A stretch of 64,000 nucleotides of DNA from contig DURH01000031.1 of the NCBI GenBank assembly GCA_012837385.1, positions 29,697 to 93,696 of the forward strand, given 5' to 3'. Below are positions 9,043 to 17,189 of this stretch, piece by piece. The notes beneath the pieces are model-generated. The model saw only the letters and a program-made list of their open reading frames with translations, was not told the origin of the DNA and made no database searches. Position numbers and translations under genes: made by a program. Source of the stretch: Bacillota bacterium. Its GTDB lineage: Bacteria > Bacillota > Limnochordia > Darwinibacteriales > Darwinibacteriaceae. The first letter of the stretch is position 1, and every line of letters starts with the position of its first letter.

Positions 9043-9068
9043 AGCATGGATCCGCTGCATGCTGGGGT

Positions 9069-10319
9069 TCATCCCAACTTCAACGCCTCCACTGGCGTCA
9101 TTTTCGCCGCCTGCCACGCTGGGTACAGTCCGAAGAGCTGACCCATGAGAATGGTAACCAGCACAGCCAGGGCCGCGGCTAGAGGGTGCAGTCCGCCCAC
9201 ACTGCCGAACTTCACATACGTAGCCTGGGCCATAATCAGTGTGAGCATGGTATTGGCGCTGAGCAAGGCTGCCCCTAATCCCAGTGCCGAGCCCACACAG
9301 GAAAACACCAGGGACTCATTGAGGATCTGCCAGATTATTACTCCTTTCGTTGCCCCTAAAGCCTGCCGCAGGCCGATTTCCCTCGTCCTCTCCACTACGC
9401 TGACCAGCATGATGCTGAGAATGCCGATGGCGCTCACCAACACAGCAATAAAGGCAAAGGCACCCAAGATGAGGGTAATGTCCTGAACCTGATCGCTCAA
9501 ATAGGAAGTTGAGTCCTCAAAGTACTCTCCCTGTACTTCTAGGTCATCTGTGGCTCGGTCTGCCAGCAAAATTTGGACGTCTGCCACCGCTTCATAGACC
9601 CTGTCAGGCTTGGTCTGAATATAGAGGCTGTGATAGAGCGGCTCAGAATCGCCTAAGGACATCCAAGTGCGGGTGGCGTCTAAGGGGAAGATGAGATGGG
9701 GTTGGGTAATGAACAGATCCAAAAGCGGCGGATAGAGTTTGTACACCCCGATGATCTCAAACTCCCAGCTGCCTTCACCGAAGTCTCCCAAATCTAAGAT
9801 CTGCCCCAAGGCTGATTGGTTGGGGAAAAGCTGTTCTGCCACTACTTCTGAGATGAGAACAACTCTGCTCCGCTGCTGTTCATCTGCTTTGGTGAAGAAC
9901 TGACCTTCCACTAATTCCAGCCCAATAGCATCTGCATACTCCGACGTGGTTTCGGCTGCCGCCTTCACCAAGTAGGTGAGGCCGCGCACGGTAACTTGCT
10001 GTTCCCACAGGTCGCGATAAATAAAGGCGTTTTCGATTAGATCGCTTTCCTGGACCCTAGCCAGGTCACCATAGCGGAGATTGCTGGCGGAGGACATCAT
10101 GAAGCGATAGCCTGCGATCTCCTCGTATTGAGCCACAACAATCTTGGCCAAGGATCCGCCGTAAGTGCGTTTGGCATCATCTATCCTGCCCGAGGCTTGA
10201 AAATTGAGGGACAGGATGATCGCTACAATCCATACGCCCAGTGCCACCTGGAGCACAGTGAGCAGGGAACGCAGCGGCCTTTTCCTGACAATCCGCAGAG
10301 TAAATTTGACTGTCTCCAT
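9069..10319 (-). CDS. ABC transporter permease, MacB/FtsX type (second of two)
   Basis: 416 residues. One N-terminal membrane helix (about 20-42), a large extracytoplasmic MacB-PCD domain (about 45-270), and three C-terminal helices of the FtsX fold, with GILSIMLVSVVERTREIGLRQALGATK at about 298-324, the hallmark loop of this family. It probably pairs with the permease at 10333-11619 and the ATPase at 14012-14707 in a heterodimeric MacB-like transporter. Last gene of the six-gene export operon. Confidence 0.9.
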   Translation of the reverse strand: METVKFTLRIVRKRPLRSLLTVLQVALGVWIVAIILSLNFQASGRIDDAKRTYGGSLAKIVVAQYEEIAGYRFMMSSASNLRYGDLARVQESDLIENAFIYRDLWEQQVTVRGLTYLVKAAAETTSEYADAIGLELVEGQFFTKADEQQRSRVVLISEVVAEQLFPNQSALGQILDLGDFGEGSWEFEIIGVYKLYPPLLDLFITQPHLIFPLDATRTWMSLGDSEPLYHSLYIQTKPDRVYEAVADVQILLADRATDDLEVQGEYFEDSTSYLSDQVQDITLILGAFAFIAVLVSAIGILSIMLVSVVERTREIGLRQALGATKGVIIWQILNESLVFSCVGSALGLGAALLSANTMLTLIMAQATYVKFGSVGGLHPLAAALAVLVTILMGQLFGLYPAWQAAKMTPVEALKLG

Positions 10320-10332
10320 CCCCTACCCCCCC

Positions 10333-11619
10333 TTATTCGTTGCGGAGTGCTTCAACGGGATTGATCAGCGACCCCAGGTAAGCCGGGTATACCCCAAACA
10401 AGAGGCTTACCACAAAGCCCATGGCGACGCCCAACCCTATCCTGGCACCCAACTTGGCAGTGGCAAAGAGGCTTAAGGAGTTCTTGAGGAGTTCAGCGAA
10501 GGCGAAGGAGAGCGCGATCCCCACCAGCGCCCCCGCCATGCCCAGCGACACGGCCTCCATCATGAACTGCCGAAACACCATCCAGCGCGAGCTGCCCAGG
10601 GCAATATTCAGCCCTATGGACTTAGTGCGTTTTAAGAGTCTGGCCAGCATAAGGTTGAGAATGTTGATTATGGCAATGAACAGCCCCACAGAAGCCAGGA
10701 GTCCGATTAGCAAACCCTGGCGCTGCATAGTCTTGGTAGCCTCCCGCCAGAAGTCCAAGTTGCTCTCCACGATAACGGTTCCCTCTCCCCAAATCAGGGA
10801 AGCTTCGCTTTGCACCAACCCCAGGGCTTGAGCCAGATCTACTTCTTGATCCACGCCCACGTTCACCCGCCTAAAGTTGGCTTCCTCACCGGCGCTGCGA
10901 TAGAACGGAGAGACTGTCAGGGGCGCCCAGGCCATACGCGCTCCGGAGAAAACCGAGTATTCGTCATCCTCCGAAACAGGGCCCACCACACCAATTACCG
11001 TGAACTTCAAGGGCTCTCCATCGTCAACGCTGAGAGGGACAGTCCTGCCCACGGCAGGTTCAGCGCCAAAGAGTTCCTCCGCGAGGAGTTCCGAAAGCAC
11101 CAAGACACGATTGCCGCTGAGCACATCTTCTGTTAAGAAATAGGTGCCGGCCTTGAACACTCCGTCATGGAAGCGGAAATACTCAGGGAGTGTCCCTGTA
11201 ATAAACACTTCATTGCCCCTGTAGAAATAGTAGTCCTCGCCGCCCTCTTCAGGCAGCAAACTGCTCGCTGCCGCCCAGCCATTTTCCACAAAGACATGCA
11301 TGCTGGAGGGCAGCTGCTGCTGCAATTCCATGATCTTACTTAAGGAGGCCCCCCACTCGTGGTCCGACACATCAGTGCCTAGAAGGGCTATGGGCGCGCT
11401 CCCCCACCTGGCCGCCTCAGTCTTGCCCTGAATCTCTAAGGTGCGGAAGTAATCAATCCTGCCAATCTTGTTGAACTCCTCGTTCATGGATAGAAACATG
11501 GCCAGTACCGTGACCAATACCCCCACACCCAGCCCAATGGCGAAAACCACCAATATGGACTCTAAGAGCTGGCGGGCGGAGTGGCGCAGCGACCATTTGA
11601 GCTGTTCCCACAAACTCAC
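10333..11619 (-). CDS. ABC transporter permease, MacB/FtsX type (first of two)
   Basis: 428 residues with the same layout as its neighbour: an N-terminal helix, a periplasmic MacB-PCD domain and three C-terminal helices, including LNLMLARLLKRTKSIGLNIALGSSR at about 321-345. The sequence differs clearly from the second permease, so the pair looks like an obligate heterodimer rather than a recent duplication. Thirteen bases separate it from the second permease. Confidence 0.9.
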   Translation of the reverse strand: MSLWEQLKWSLRHSARQLLESILVVFAIGLGVGVLVTVLAMFLSMNEEFNKIGRIDYFRTLEIQGKTEAARWGSAPIALLGTDVSDHEWGASLSKIMELQQQLPSSMHVFVENGWAAASSLLPEEGGEDYYFYRGNEVFITGTLPEYFRFHDGVFKAGTYFLTEDVLSGNRVLVLSELLAEELFGAEPAVGRTVPLSVDDGEPLKFTVIGVVGPVSEDDEYSVFSGARMAWAPLTVSPFYRSAGEEANFRRVNVGVDQEVDLAQALGLVQSEASLIWGEGTVIVESNLDFWREATKTMQRQGLLIGLLASVGLFIAIINILNLMLARLLKRTKSIGLNIALGSSRWMVFRQFMMEAVSLGMAGALVGIALSFAFAELLKNSLSLFATAKLGARIGLGVAMGFVVSLLFGVYPAYLGSLINPVEALRNE

Positions 11620-11630
11620 CGCAGTACCTC

Positions 11631-12953
11631 CTAGCTGATCACAGCAAAGATCATCTCCTGGAGCTGCCGGCCGCAGAGGTTCCAGAGAGCCGCAGCACCG
11701 CGGGCATAGTTCAGTTCTCCGTGAAAGTACTCCATCTGGGCTTTTTGCACAGCCAGGGAGGCCTCCTCCACCTGCAGCTCTGTGGCCAAGCCCGCTTCAT
11801 GCTGCCTCTGGCGCAGGGCCAGATCCTCCTGGGCTTCCTCTAAAAGCTCCGCCAGGAGCTGAACTTGGTTCTGCGCCGCCTTAATCGCTTGCAGTGCGCC
11901 GCGCAGCTCGCCCCGGAGAGCACTTTCTTGCAGTTCCAAAGCGTGTTCCGCCTTAGCCACCGCGAGTTCCAACTCATTCAGGATGGTTTGGCGGGGATAG
12001 AGATCCTTAGAAGCGGTAAGGCCCACATTCCAGCCCACACCATCTCCAACTGTAAGGCCGCCCGCGACTTTCACCTTCCAGCCCATAGTCTTGCGTTCCA
12101 GCTCCAGCTCGGTTTGGGCCCGTTCCAGTTCCCCCCTGGCTCTGCGCAGTTCTGGACTTGCGGCAAAGAGCTCTGGCTCCAGCTCCTCCTCGAAAAACTC
12201 CTGCTCGAAAAGGTGCACTGCCAATACGGGCTGGTAGAACTCCTCAGTCTCAACACCCAGCACCGTCCTGAGCTGCAACTGCAGGTGATCAACCTCTTCG
12301 CTCCTGGCAGCAACAACAGAAATCTGATCCCGCAGTTTCCTCCGCAGTTCCAGATCATCGTAATTGGGGGTCTGCCTGGCTGCCTTCAACTGGGCTTCCA
12401 AATGCTGCAAAACCGCCTCTTCATACTCCTTGATATCCATGGCTTTTCTAAGATCCACTAGGAGTTCCAGCACCTGCAGTACCAGGCTGTTCACCTGGCG
12501 GCGCATGCTTTCCTCCGGCGAAGGCTCCAAGCTCTCCTGCCCAGGGAGGGCAAAAAGGTCGTATCCCAAAGTCAGGCTGCCTGTGGGCTTCACCGCCACA
12601 CTCTGGGCGTCCACAGCCACCGACAACCTACCGTCCAAGCTGACGCTGCCGCCCAAGGGTACAGCTATGGTTAAAGAACCCTGGGGGCCCTGCCAAGCTC
12701 CGTCCTCCACACCAGCAGGCCGCAGCTCAGTGCTGATCTTAGGATGCTTCTTCAGAGCGTCCTTCGCCAACCCAACTTCTTGTTCCCACAAAAAAAGGGC
12801 ATAGCTGGTATTGTGCTCTAAGGCAGTTGTTAAGGCTTCGTCCAGCGTAAGCATCTTGACTCTCTCTGCCCAAGCGCTGGAACCCATGGCTAGGGCGAGG
12901 CATAAACAGAGAATGCCCGCCGATAACCTCAGCCTAGTCTTCATGATGATCAC
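11631..12953 (-). CDS. TolC-family outer membrane factor-like protein with beta segments
   Basis: 440 residues from a GTG at 12953 (an ATG three codons later is an alternative); either way it overlaps the end of the upstream TolC-like gene. Signal peptide at about 5-30 (ends SSAWA). Long heptad-rich helices are interrupted by two stretches of alternating residues that look like beta strands: SLTIAVPLGGSVSLDGRLSV (from about 88) and a WKVKVAGGLTVGDGVGWNVG region (about 300). This is the TolC plan: helical barrel plus outer membrane strands. It would be the export duct of the operon. Confidence 0.75.
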   Translation of the reverse strand: MIIMKTRLRLSAGILCLCLALAMGSSAWAERVKMLTLDEALTTALEHNTSYALFLWEQEVGLAKDALKKHPKISTELRPAGVEDGAWQGPQGSLTIAVPLGGSVSLDGRLSVAVDAQSVAVKPTGSLTLGYDLFALPGQESLEPSPEESMRRQVNSLVLQVLELLVDLRKAMDIKEYEEAVLQHLEAQLKAARQTPNYDDLELRRKLRDQISVVAARSEEVDHLQLQLRTVLGVETEEFYQPVLAVHLFEQEFFEEELEPELFAASPELRRARGELERAQTELELERKTMGWKVKVAGGLTVGDGVGWNVGLTASKDLYPRQTILNELELAVAKAEHALELQESALRGELRGALQAIKAAQNQVQLLAELLEEAQEDLALRQRQHEAGLATELQVEEASLAVQKAQMEYFHGELNYARGAAALWNLCGRQLQEMIFAVIS

Positions 12954-13998
12954 CTAGTTCCTCGTGCTGTCCTATAGTCTGCAGAAGCTTAACCCTAGCT
13001 AGGCTGTACTGCAGCAGGCGGGTACTGTAATCCTGCTCAAGCCGAGCTAGTTCTTCCTGTTTGGACACAACCTGGGCATTGCTCACCACCCCCGCGGCAT
13101 AGCGGCTCTTTTCAGCTTCCAGGCTTTTGCGTTCCAGCTCAATGCGGCGTTTGGCCATTTCCAAGGCATGGGTTTGATCCTGAATGGCGTAGTAGTCGCC
13201 GCGGATCCTAAAATACAATGCCTGCTCAGCCTGGGCCAGCATTATTTGGGCCTTTTCCTGATTGGTCAAAGCTTCTTCAAGCTCAGCCTTGGGCGTAAAG
13301 GGGCTCTCTGCGGCCCGCACTGCTTCCTGTGCCTTAGCCAGTGCTTCCCGGGCTTCGGCCACCCCTGAATCAAGCTGGAGAGCCAGCTCGTAACAGGTAT
13401 CTAGATCCCAGGTGAAGGGCGTGAAGGAGAGCAGCAGCCGCTCAGTGAGCTCAACCTTGGCCTGGAGGGGCAGTCCCAGGAGTTCGTTAAACTCCATACG
13501 CCTTGTTTCCAAATCGATCGCTGCCCGCTCATAGCTGTGCTGGGCATCAAACAAGCTGTTTTGCGATCGCTCAATATCCAGTGAGGACAGCAGCCCGGCC
13601 TTGTACTTGTTCTCATCCATGGCCAGCTGGTCTTGGGCTCGTTCTTTGGCCAAGCGAGCGTTTTCCATCATGGCTTCACTTTCCAGAAGCTCCTGATACT
13701 TGGTGCGCACCTTGTCCTTGAGCTCCTGGGTCTTTTCTGCATACGCCTTCTCCGCCTGGGCCCATGCCTTTTCCGCTTCCCGCAGCATGTCCTCATCGCC
13801 CACAATCTGCGCCCGCTCCAATTTCGCTTTAGCCGATTCCCAATCCAGCGTAGCGATCTGATAACTCAAGTTTCGCTCCAGTGCTATGTCTGCTGCCTCT
13901 TGTACGGTAAGCTGCAGTACTTCCTCAGCTGCCTGGGCAGCCAAGTTCAAGCCAAAAACCAGTGCCGCCAGCAGTAAAAACGTCACATATCTTTGCAT
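12934..13998 (-). CDS. TolC-like helical protein without visible beta segments
   Basis: 354 residues from the ATG at 13998 (GGGAGGAG upstream). Signal peptide 1-23 (ends NLAAQA), then the TolC N-terminal signature LTVQEAADIALERNLSYQIA and two long coiled-coil repeats with the YKAGLLSSLDIERSQNSLFD and YAAGVVSNAQVVSKQEELAR motifs seen in outer membrane factors. Between the helices, where TolC proteins have strands that cross the outer membrane, I see only short proline-containing turns. It may be a helical partner of the second TolC-like protein or a shortened paralog. It follows the ATPase gene by 13 bases. Confidence 0.75.
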   Translation of the reverse strand: MQRYVTFLLLAALVFGLNLAAQAAEEVLQLTVQEAADIALERNLSYQIATLDWESAKAKLERAQIVGDEDMLREAEKAWAQAEKAYAEKTQELKDKVRTKYQELLESEAMMENARLAKERAQDQLAMDENKYKAGLLSSLDIERSQNSLFDAQHSYERAAIDLETRRMEFNELLGLPLQAKVELTERLLLSFTPFTWDLDTCYELALQLDSGVAEAREALAKAQEAVRAAESPFTPKAELEEALTNQEKAQIMLAQAEQALYFRIRGDYYAIQDQTHALEMAKRRIELERKSLEAEKSRYAAGVVSNAQVVSKQEELARLEQDYSTRLLQYSLARVKLLQTIGQHEELGDHHED

Positions 13999-14011
13999 TT
14001 TGGCTCCTCCC

Positions 14012-14707
14012 TTAAGCCTCTTTTCCCGTTTCACCTACAGGTCTATCTGAAACGATCTTGCCGTCACGCAGGCGCAGCAGGCGCTTCCCATAGGAAGTGA
14101 TGCTGGGATCATGGGTCACGATCACAATAGTGGTTCCCCCTTGGTTCAGCCGCTGTAGAATGCCCATAATCTCCGCGCTCTGATCGGTGGCCAGGTTACC
14201 AGTTGGCTCGTCAGCGAGAATCAAGGCCGGGTCATTGGCTAAAGACCGGGCAATGGCTACTCTCTGCTGCTCTCCACCTGAGAGCTGAGTGGGCCGGTGC
14301 CCCAGCCGCTTATCCATTCCCACCATGGCTAACAGCTCCGCGGCGCGCTCCTTTCTTTGCCGCCTGGGCTTTCCAGCGTACATCATGGGCACCATTACAT
14401 TCTCCAAGGCTGTCAGTTCTGGAAAGAGGTTGTAGCTCTGAAAGATGAATCCAAAGTGTTCGTTGCGGACCTTGGCTAGTTCCCTATCCCGCAGCTGGGT
14501 GATATCTACCTCTTCCAGGTAGTAGGCGCCCCTGCTGGGCTGATCCAACACGCCGAGAATATTAAGCAGGGTGGATTTACCTGAACCGGAGGGCCCCATG
14601 ATTGACACAAACTCACCGCGCTGGATCTCCAGATCCACTCCATCCAAAGCCCTTACTTCCACATCACCCATGTAGTACTCCCGGGTAATCCCTTCCAGCC
14701 GGATCAC
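14012..14707 (-). CDS. ABC transporter ATPase, MacB/LolD type
   Basis: 231 residues from a GTG at 14707 that overlaps the adaptor stop (GTGA). Walker [13 protein letters not shown] at about 40, Q loop [16 protein letters not shown], signature [15 protein letters not shown], Walker [12 protein letters not shown]. This is the stand-alone ATPase type that drives FtsX-fold permeases by mechanotransmission. Here it serves the two permeases further down the operon. Confidence 0.94.
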   Translation of the reverse strand: MIRLEGITREYYMGDVEVRALDGVDLEIQRGEFVSIMGPSGSGKSTLLNILGVLDQPSRGAYYLEEVDITQLRDRELAKVRNEHFGFIFQSYNLFPELTALENVMVPMMYAGKPRRQRKERAAELLAMVGMDKRLGHRPTQLSGGEQQRVAIARSLANDPALILADEPTGNLATDQSAEIMGILQRLNQGGTTIVIVTHDPSITSYGKRLLRLRDGKIVSDRPVGETGKEA

Positions 14708-16011
14708 AGCCTTTGTCCTCCCTCGGGAAGGATTTGAACTTCCTCTAAATGGCGGAAGGCATCGTAGGTGCTGATAATAACCTCCTCACCCTCTTCCAGG
14801 CCCCCGAGGATTTGCACCGCATTCCCTTGAAGCAGTCCAAACTGCACGTTGCGCTTTACTGCCTTGCTGCCCTCGATCACGTAGACAAAGAGCTGCTGCC
14901 CGCTGGTTAGATAAGCACCCCGGGGCAGATAGAGGCTGTCTTCATGCAGGTGCAGGTGAATATCTGCGGTCACAGAACTATTGGGGCGCAGGTGGGGCAC
15001 TTCTTCCAGAAAGTCCACCCTAACCAACACAGTGGGCCCGTCGTTGCCCTGCTTAGCTTGGGGGGCAATGTAAGTCACTTTCCCCTCATAGCTGGACTGT
15101 CCCCAGCTCACCGTCACCGGAGTCCCCAGTCCAAACCGCTCTGTTTGTCCTGGAGGCACCTGCAGTTCCACCACTTGCCTCTGCAGGTCAGCCAACTCGC
15201 CCAGTTCCTGGTGGGCAGTGACCGTGCGGTTATTGGGCAGCTTCAGGGACAGAATGCGGCCGGCAAATTCCGCGGTGACTAGGAAACCGTCCATCTTCTC
15301 CTGGGCTTTCGCCAGTTTCTCTTCACTGATGGCAATCTTCTTGAGGATGGCGGCGCGCTCAGCTTCATGCCTGGCCAGCAGCAGTTCCAGTTCCCATTCG
15401 CTTTGGGTGATGCGGCGCTTAGCAGTCTCCACCGCCTGCTCCGCCCTTTCCAGCTCCACACGGGGGATGGAGCCGTAATCATAGAGCACTTTCTGAAGCT
15501 CTAAATTCTCCTCAGCCTCGGTGAGCTGTTCTTTGGCTTCCAGCACTTTCAGGCGCTCCGCCTCCAGCTCCCGCTCGTGCACAACTTTCTTTTGGGCCAG
15601 TTCCGCCTCGGCTTCGCTCAGTTCCGTCTCTGCAGAGTTCTTCTCACTCACTACCTCTGCCGAATACAGGCAGAAAAGGGGAGCCCCCGCTTCAACATCC
15701 TGCCCCTCTTGGACAAAGACTTCTTCAATGGTGCCGGCAACTTTAGGCGCGATCACCACTACCTTCTCTGGAATAATCGTCCCTTTAGCGGTGAGGGTTT
15801 CTAGGAAGTCCTGCACCCCTACGGGCGCGTAAGTATAAAAGTTGAGGACGAAACTCTCCTGTTTGGGGATGAAAAAGTAATAGGCTCCGAAGGCAATGAG
15901 GCCGATCACAGCCGCGGTGAACAAGATCAGGCTCAGCTGCCTCCTGCCGCCTTGGGCCCTGCGCTTGTTCTGCTGTTTCCGGAACCTTTCGGGAACAATT
16001 GGTTCGCTCAT
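14704..16011 (-). CDS. MacA-like membrane fusion (adaptor) protein
   Basis: 435 residues from the ATG at 16011, which has GGAGGAGG 7 bases upstream. Cytoplasmic basic N terminus, one membrane helix (about 27-49), then a biotinyl-lipoyl-like half (IEEVFVQEGQDVEAGAPLFC), a long alpha-hairpin (about 125-230, rich in Glu, Ala and Leu), the second lipoyl half and a beta-barrel domain, and a C-terminal membrane-proximal domain (LYLPRGAYLTSGQQLFVYV). It links permease and outer membrane duct in tripartite pumps. First gene of the operon. The long hairpin is the part that would dock to the TolC-like proteins. Confidence 0.9.
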   Translation of the reverse strand: MSEPIVPERFRKQQNKRRAQGGRRQLSLILFTAAVIGLIAFGAYYFFIPKQESFVLNFYTYAPVGVQDFLETLTAKGTIIPEKVVVIAPKVAGTIEEVFVQEGQDVEAGAPLFCLYSAEVVSEKNSAETELSEAEAELAQKKVVHERELEAERLKVLEAKEQLTEAEENLELQKVLYDYGSIPRVELERAEQAVETAKRRITQSEWELELLLARHEAERAAILKKIAISEEKLAKAQEKMDGFLVTAEFAGRILSLKLPNNRTVTAHQELGELADLQRQVVELQVPPGQTERFGLGTPVTVSWGQSSYEGKVTYIAPQAKQGNDGPTVLVRVDFLEEVPHLRPNSSVTADIHLHLHEDSLYLPRGAYLTSGQQLFVYVIEGSKAVKRNVQFGLLQGNAVQILGGLEEGEEVIISTYDAFRHLEEVQILPEGGQRL

Positions 16012-16156
16012 GGACTTGACCTCCTCCGGAGTACCTTTCTCGAGACGATTACCGGCTCCTGTTGTGAATTGCTGGATTCGCCGGGAACCAGCGTTCGGAT
16101 TGCGACAAGCTTCACTTCTACAGCGTTTTTCCATTTCCTGCGCACTCCCGGTTACC

Positions 16157-16170
16157 TTTGGCGCGCCAAA
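16157..16170. promoter_or_regulatory. Perfect 14-bp palindrome upstream of the export operon
   Basis: TTTGGCGCGCCAAA is perfectly self-complementary. It lies between the aldo/keto reductase terminator and the adaptor gene, about 145 bases upstream of the adaptor start. I could not find a convincing promoter next to it, so a role as operator is only a possibility. Confidence 0.35.
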
Positions 16171-16172
16171 AA

Positions 16173-16205
16173 AAGCCAGGATTCACAGCTGCTGAATCCT
16201 GGCTT
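16173..16205 (-). terminator. Terminator of the aldo/keto reductase gene
   Basis: A 13-bp stem (AAGCCAGGATTCA and complement, 7-base loop) begins 7 bases after the stop and, read leftward, runs into eight T residues. It is a textbook intrinsic terminator that insulates the export operon. Confidence 0.9.
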
Positions 16206-16211
16206 GCTTCT

Positions 16212-17156
16212 TTAGGCGAGGATTTTCTCGATCTTTTCGAGCATATCCTGGCTCAATTCTACTTCCACTGCTTTGACATTTGCCTCAATCTGGTCGGGAC
16301 GGGAAGCGCCGACTAAGGCGCTGGCTACATTGGGCTGGCGCAGCACCCAAGCCAGGGCCAGTTCCACTAAGGAGATCCCTGCTTCACCAGCCAGGTCCTG
16401 CAGGGCATCTACTTTCTCGATTACCCCCGAGTCAATGAGCTCCTTAACCCACTGGTTAATCTCGGGATTGGCACCCCTTGTTCCTTCGGGGATGCGCCCG
16501 CCTCTGTACTTCCCAGTGAGCACCCCCTGGGCCAGCGGGGAGAAGACGATTTGGCCGATCCCGTGTTTTTCACAAACGGGAATGATCTCTGGTTCGATGT
16601 AGCGGTTGAGCAGGTTATAAACAGGCTGGTTCACCACGATGCGGTCCAGCAGGTAGCGGTCGGCAATGCGCACGGCTTCTTCAATCTGCGCCGCCGTCCA
16701 CTGGCTGACCCCCACATAGAGCACCTTGCCCTGGCGCACAAGATCATCAATGGTGCGCAGCGTCTCGTCAACAGGTGTTTCAGGATCATAGCGATGACAG
16801 TAGAAGATGTCCACATAGTCGAGATCCATCCGCTTCAAGCTGGCATGGAGCTGCTCGAATACATGCTTGCGGGACAGCCCCCGGTCGTTGGGTCCATCGC
16901 CCATGGGCCAGAAAGCTTTTGTGGTTATCACATAGGACTCCCGGGGAAAGACGCGCAGTGCTTCAGCCATTACCCTTTCCCCTTCGCCCCGCTCATAGAC
17001 ATTGGCGGAATCAAAAGAGTTGATGCCCAGCTCGTAAGCACGGCGGATGGTTCTTACCGCGGTATCATCCTCCACCGTCTTCCCATAGGTGAGCCAGCTC
17101 CCAAGAGAGATTTCGCTTACCTTTAAACCCGTGCGGCCTAATCTGCGGTACTTCAC
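16212..17156 (-). CDS. Aldo/keto reductase (Kv-beta/YghZ-like)
   Basis: 314 residues, usual length. MKYRRLGRTGLKVSEISLGS at the start, the catalytic Asp in GINSFDSANVYERGEGE with Tyr four to five residues on, a Lys in YVITTKAF and the His in DIFYCHRYDPETP complete the AKR tetrad; NADPH contact region VGASRPDQIEANVKAVE near the C terminus. The sequence is close to voltage-gated channel beta-subunit-like AKRs. Cytoplasmic NADPH-dependent carbonyl reduction; the substrate is unknown. Monocistronic, 33 bases downstream of the activase gene. Confidence 0.92.
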   Translation of the reverse strand: MKYRRLGRTGLKVSEISLGSWLTYGKTVEDDTAVRTIRRAYELGINSFDSANVYERGEGERVMAEALRVFPRESYVITTKAFWPMGDGPNDRGLSRKHVFEQLHASLKRMDLDYVDIFYCHRYDPETPVDETLRTIDDLVRQGKVLYVGVSQWTAAQIEEAVRIADRYLLDRIVVNQPVYNLLNRYIEPEIIPVCEKHGIGQIVFSPLAQGVLTGKYRGGRIPEGTRGANPEINQWVKELIDSGVIEKVDALQDLAGEAGISLVELALAWVLRQPNVASALVGASRPDQIEANVKAVEVELSQDMLEKIEKILA

Positions 17157-17189
17157 TTCAACATCCCCTTTCTTTATTGTGTTCGACCA

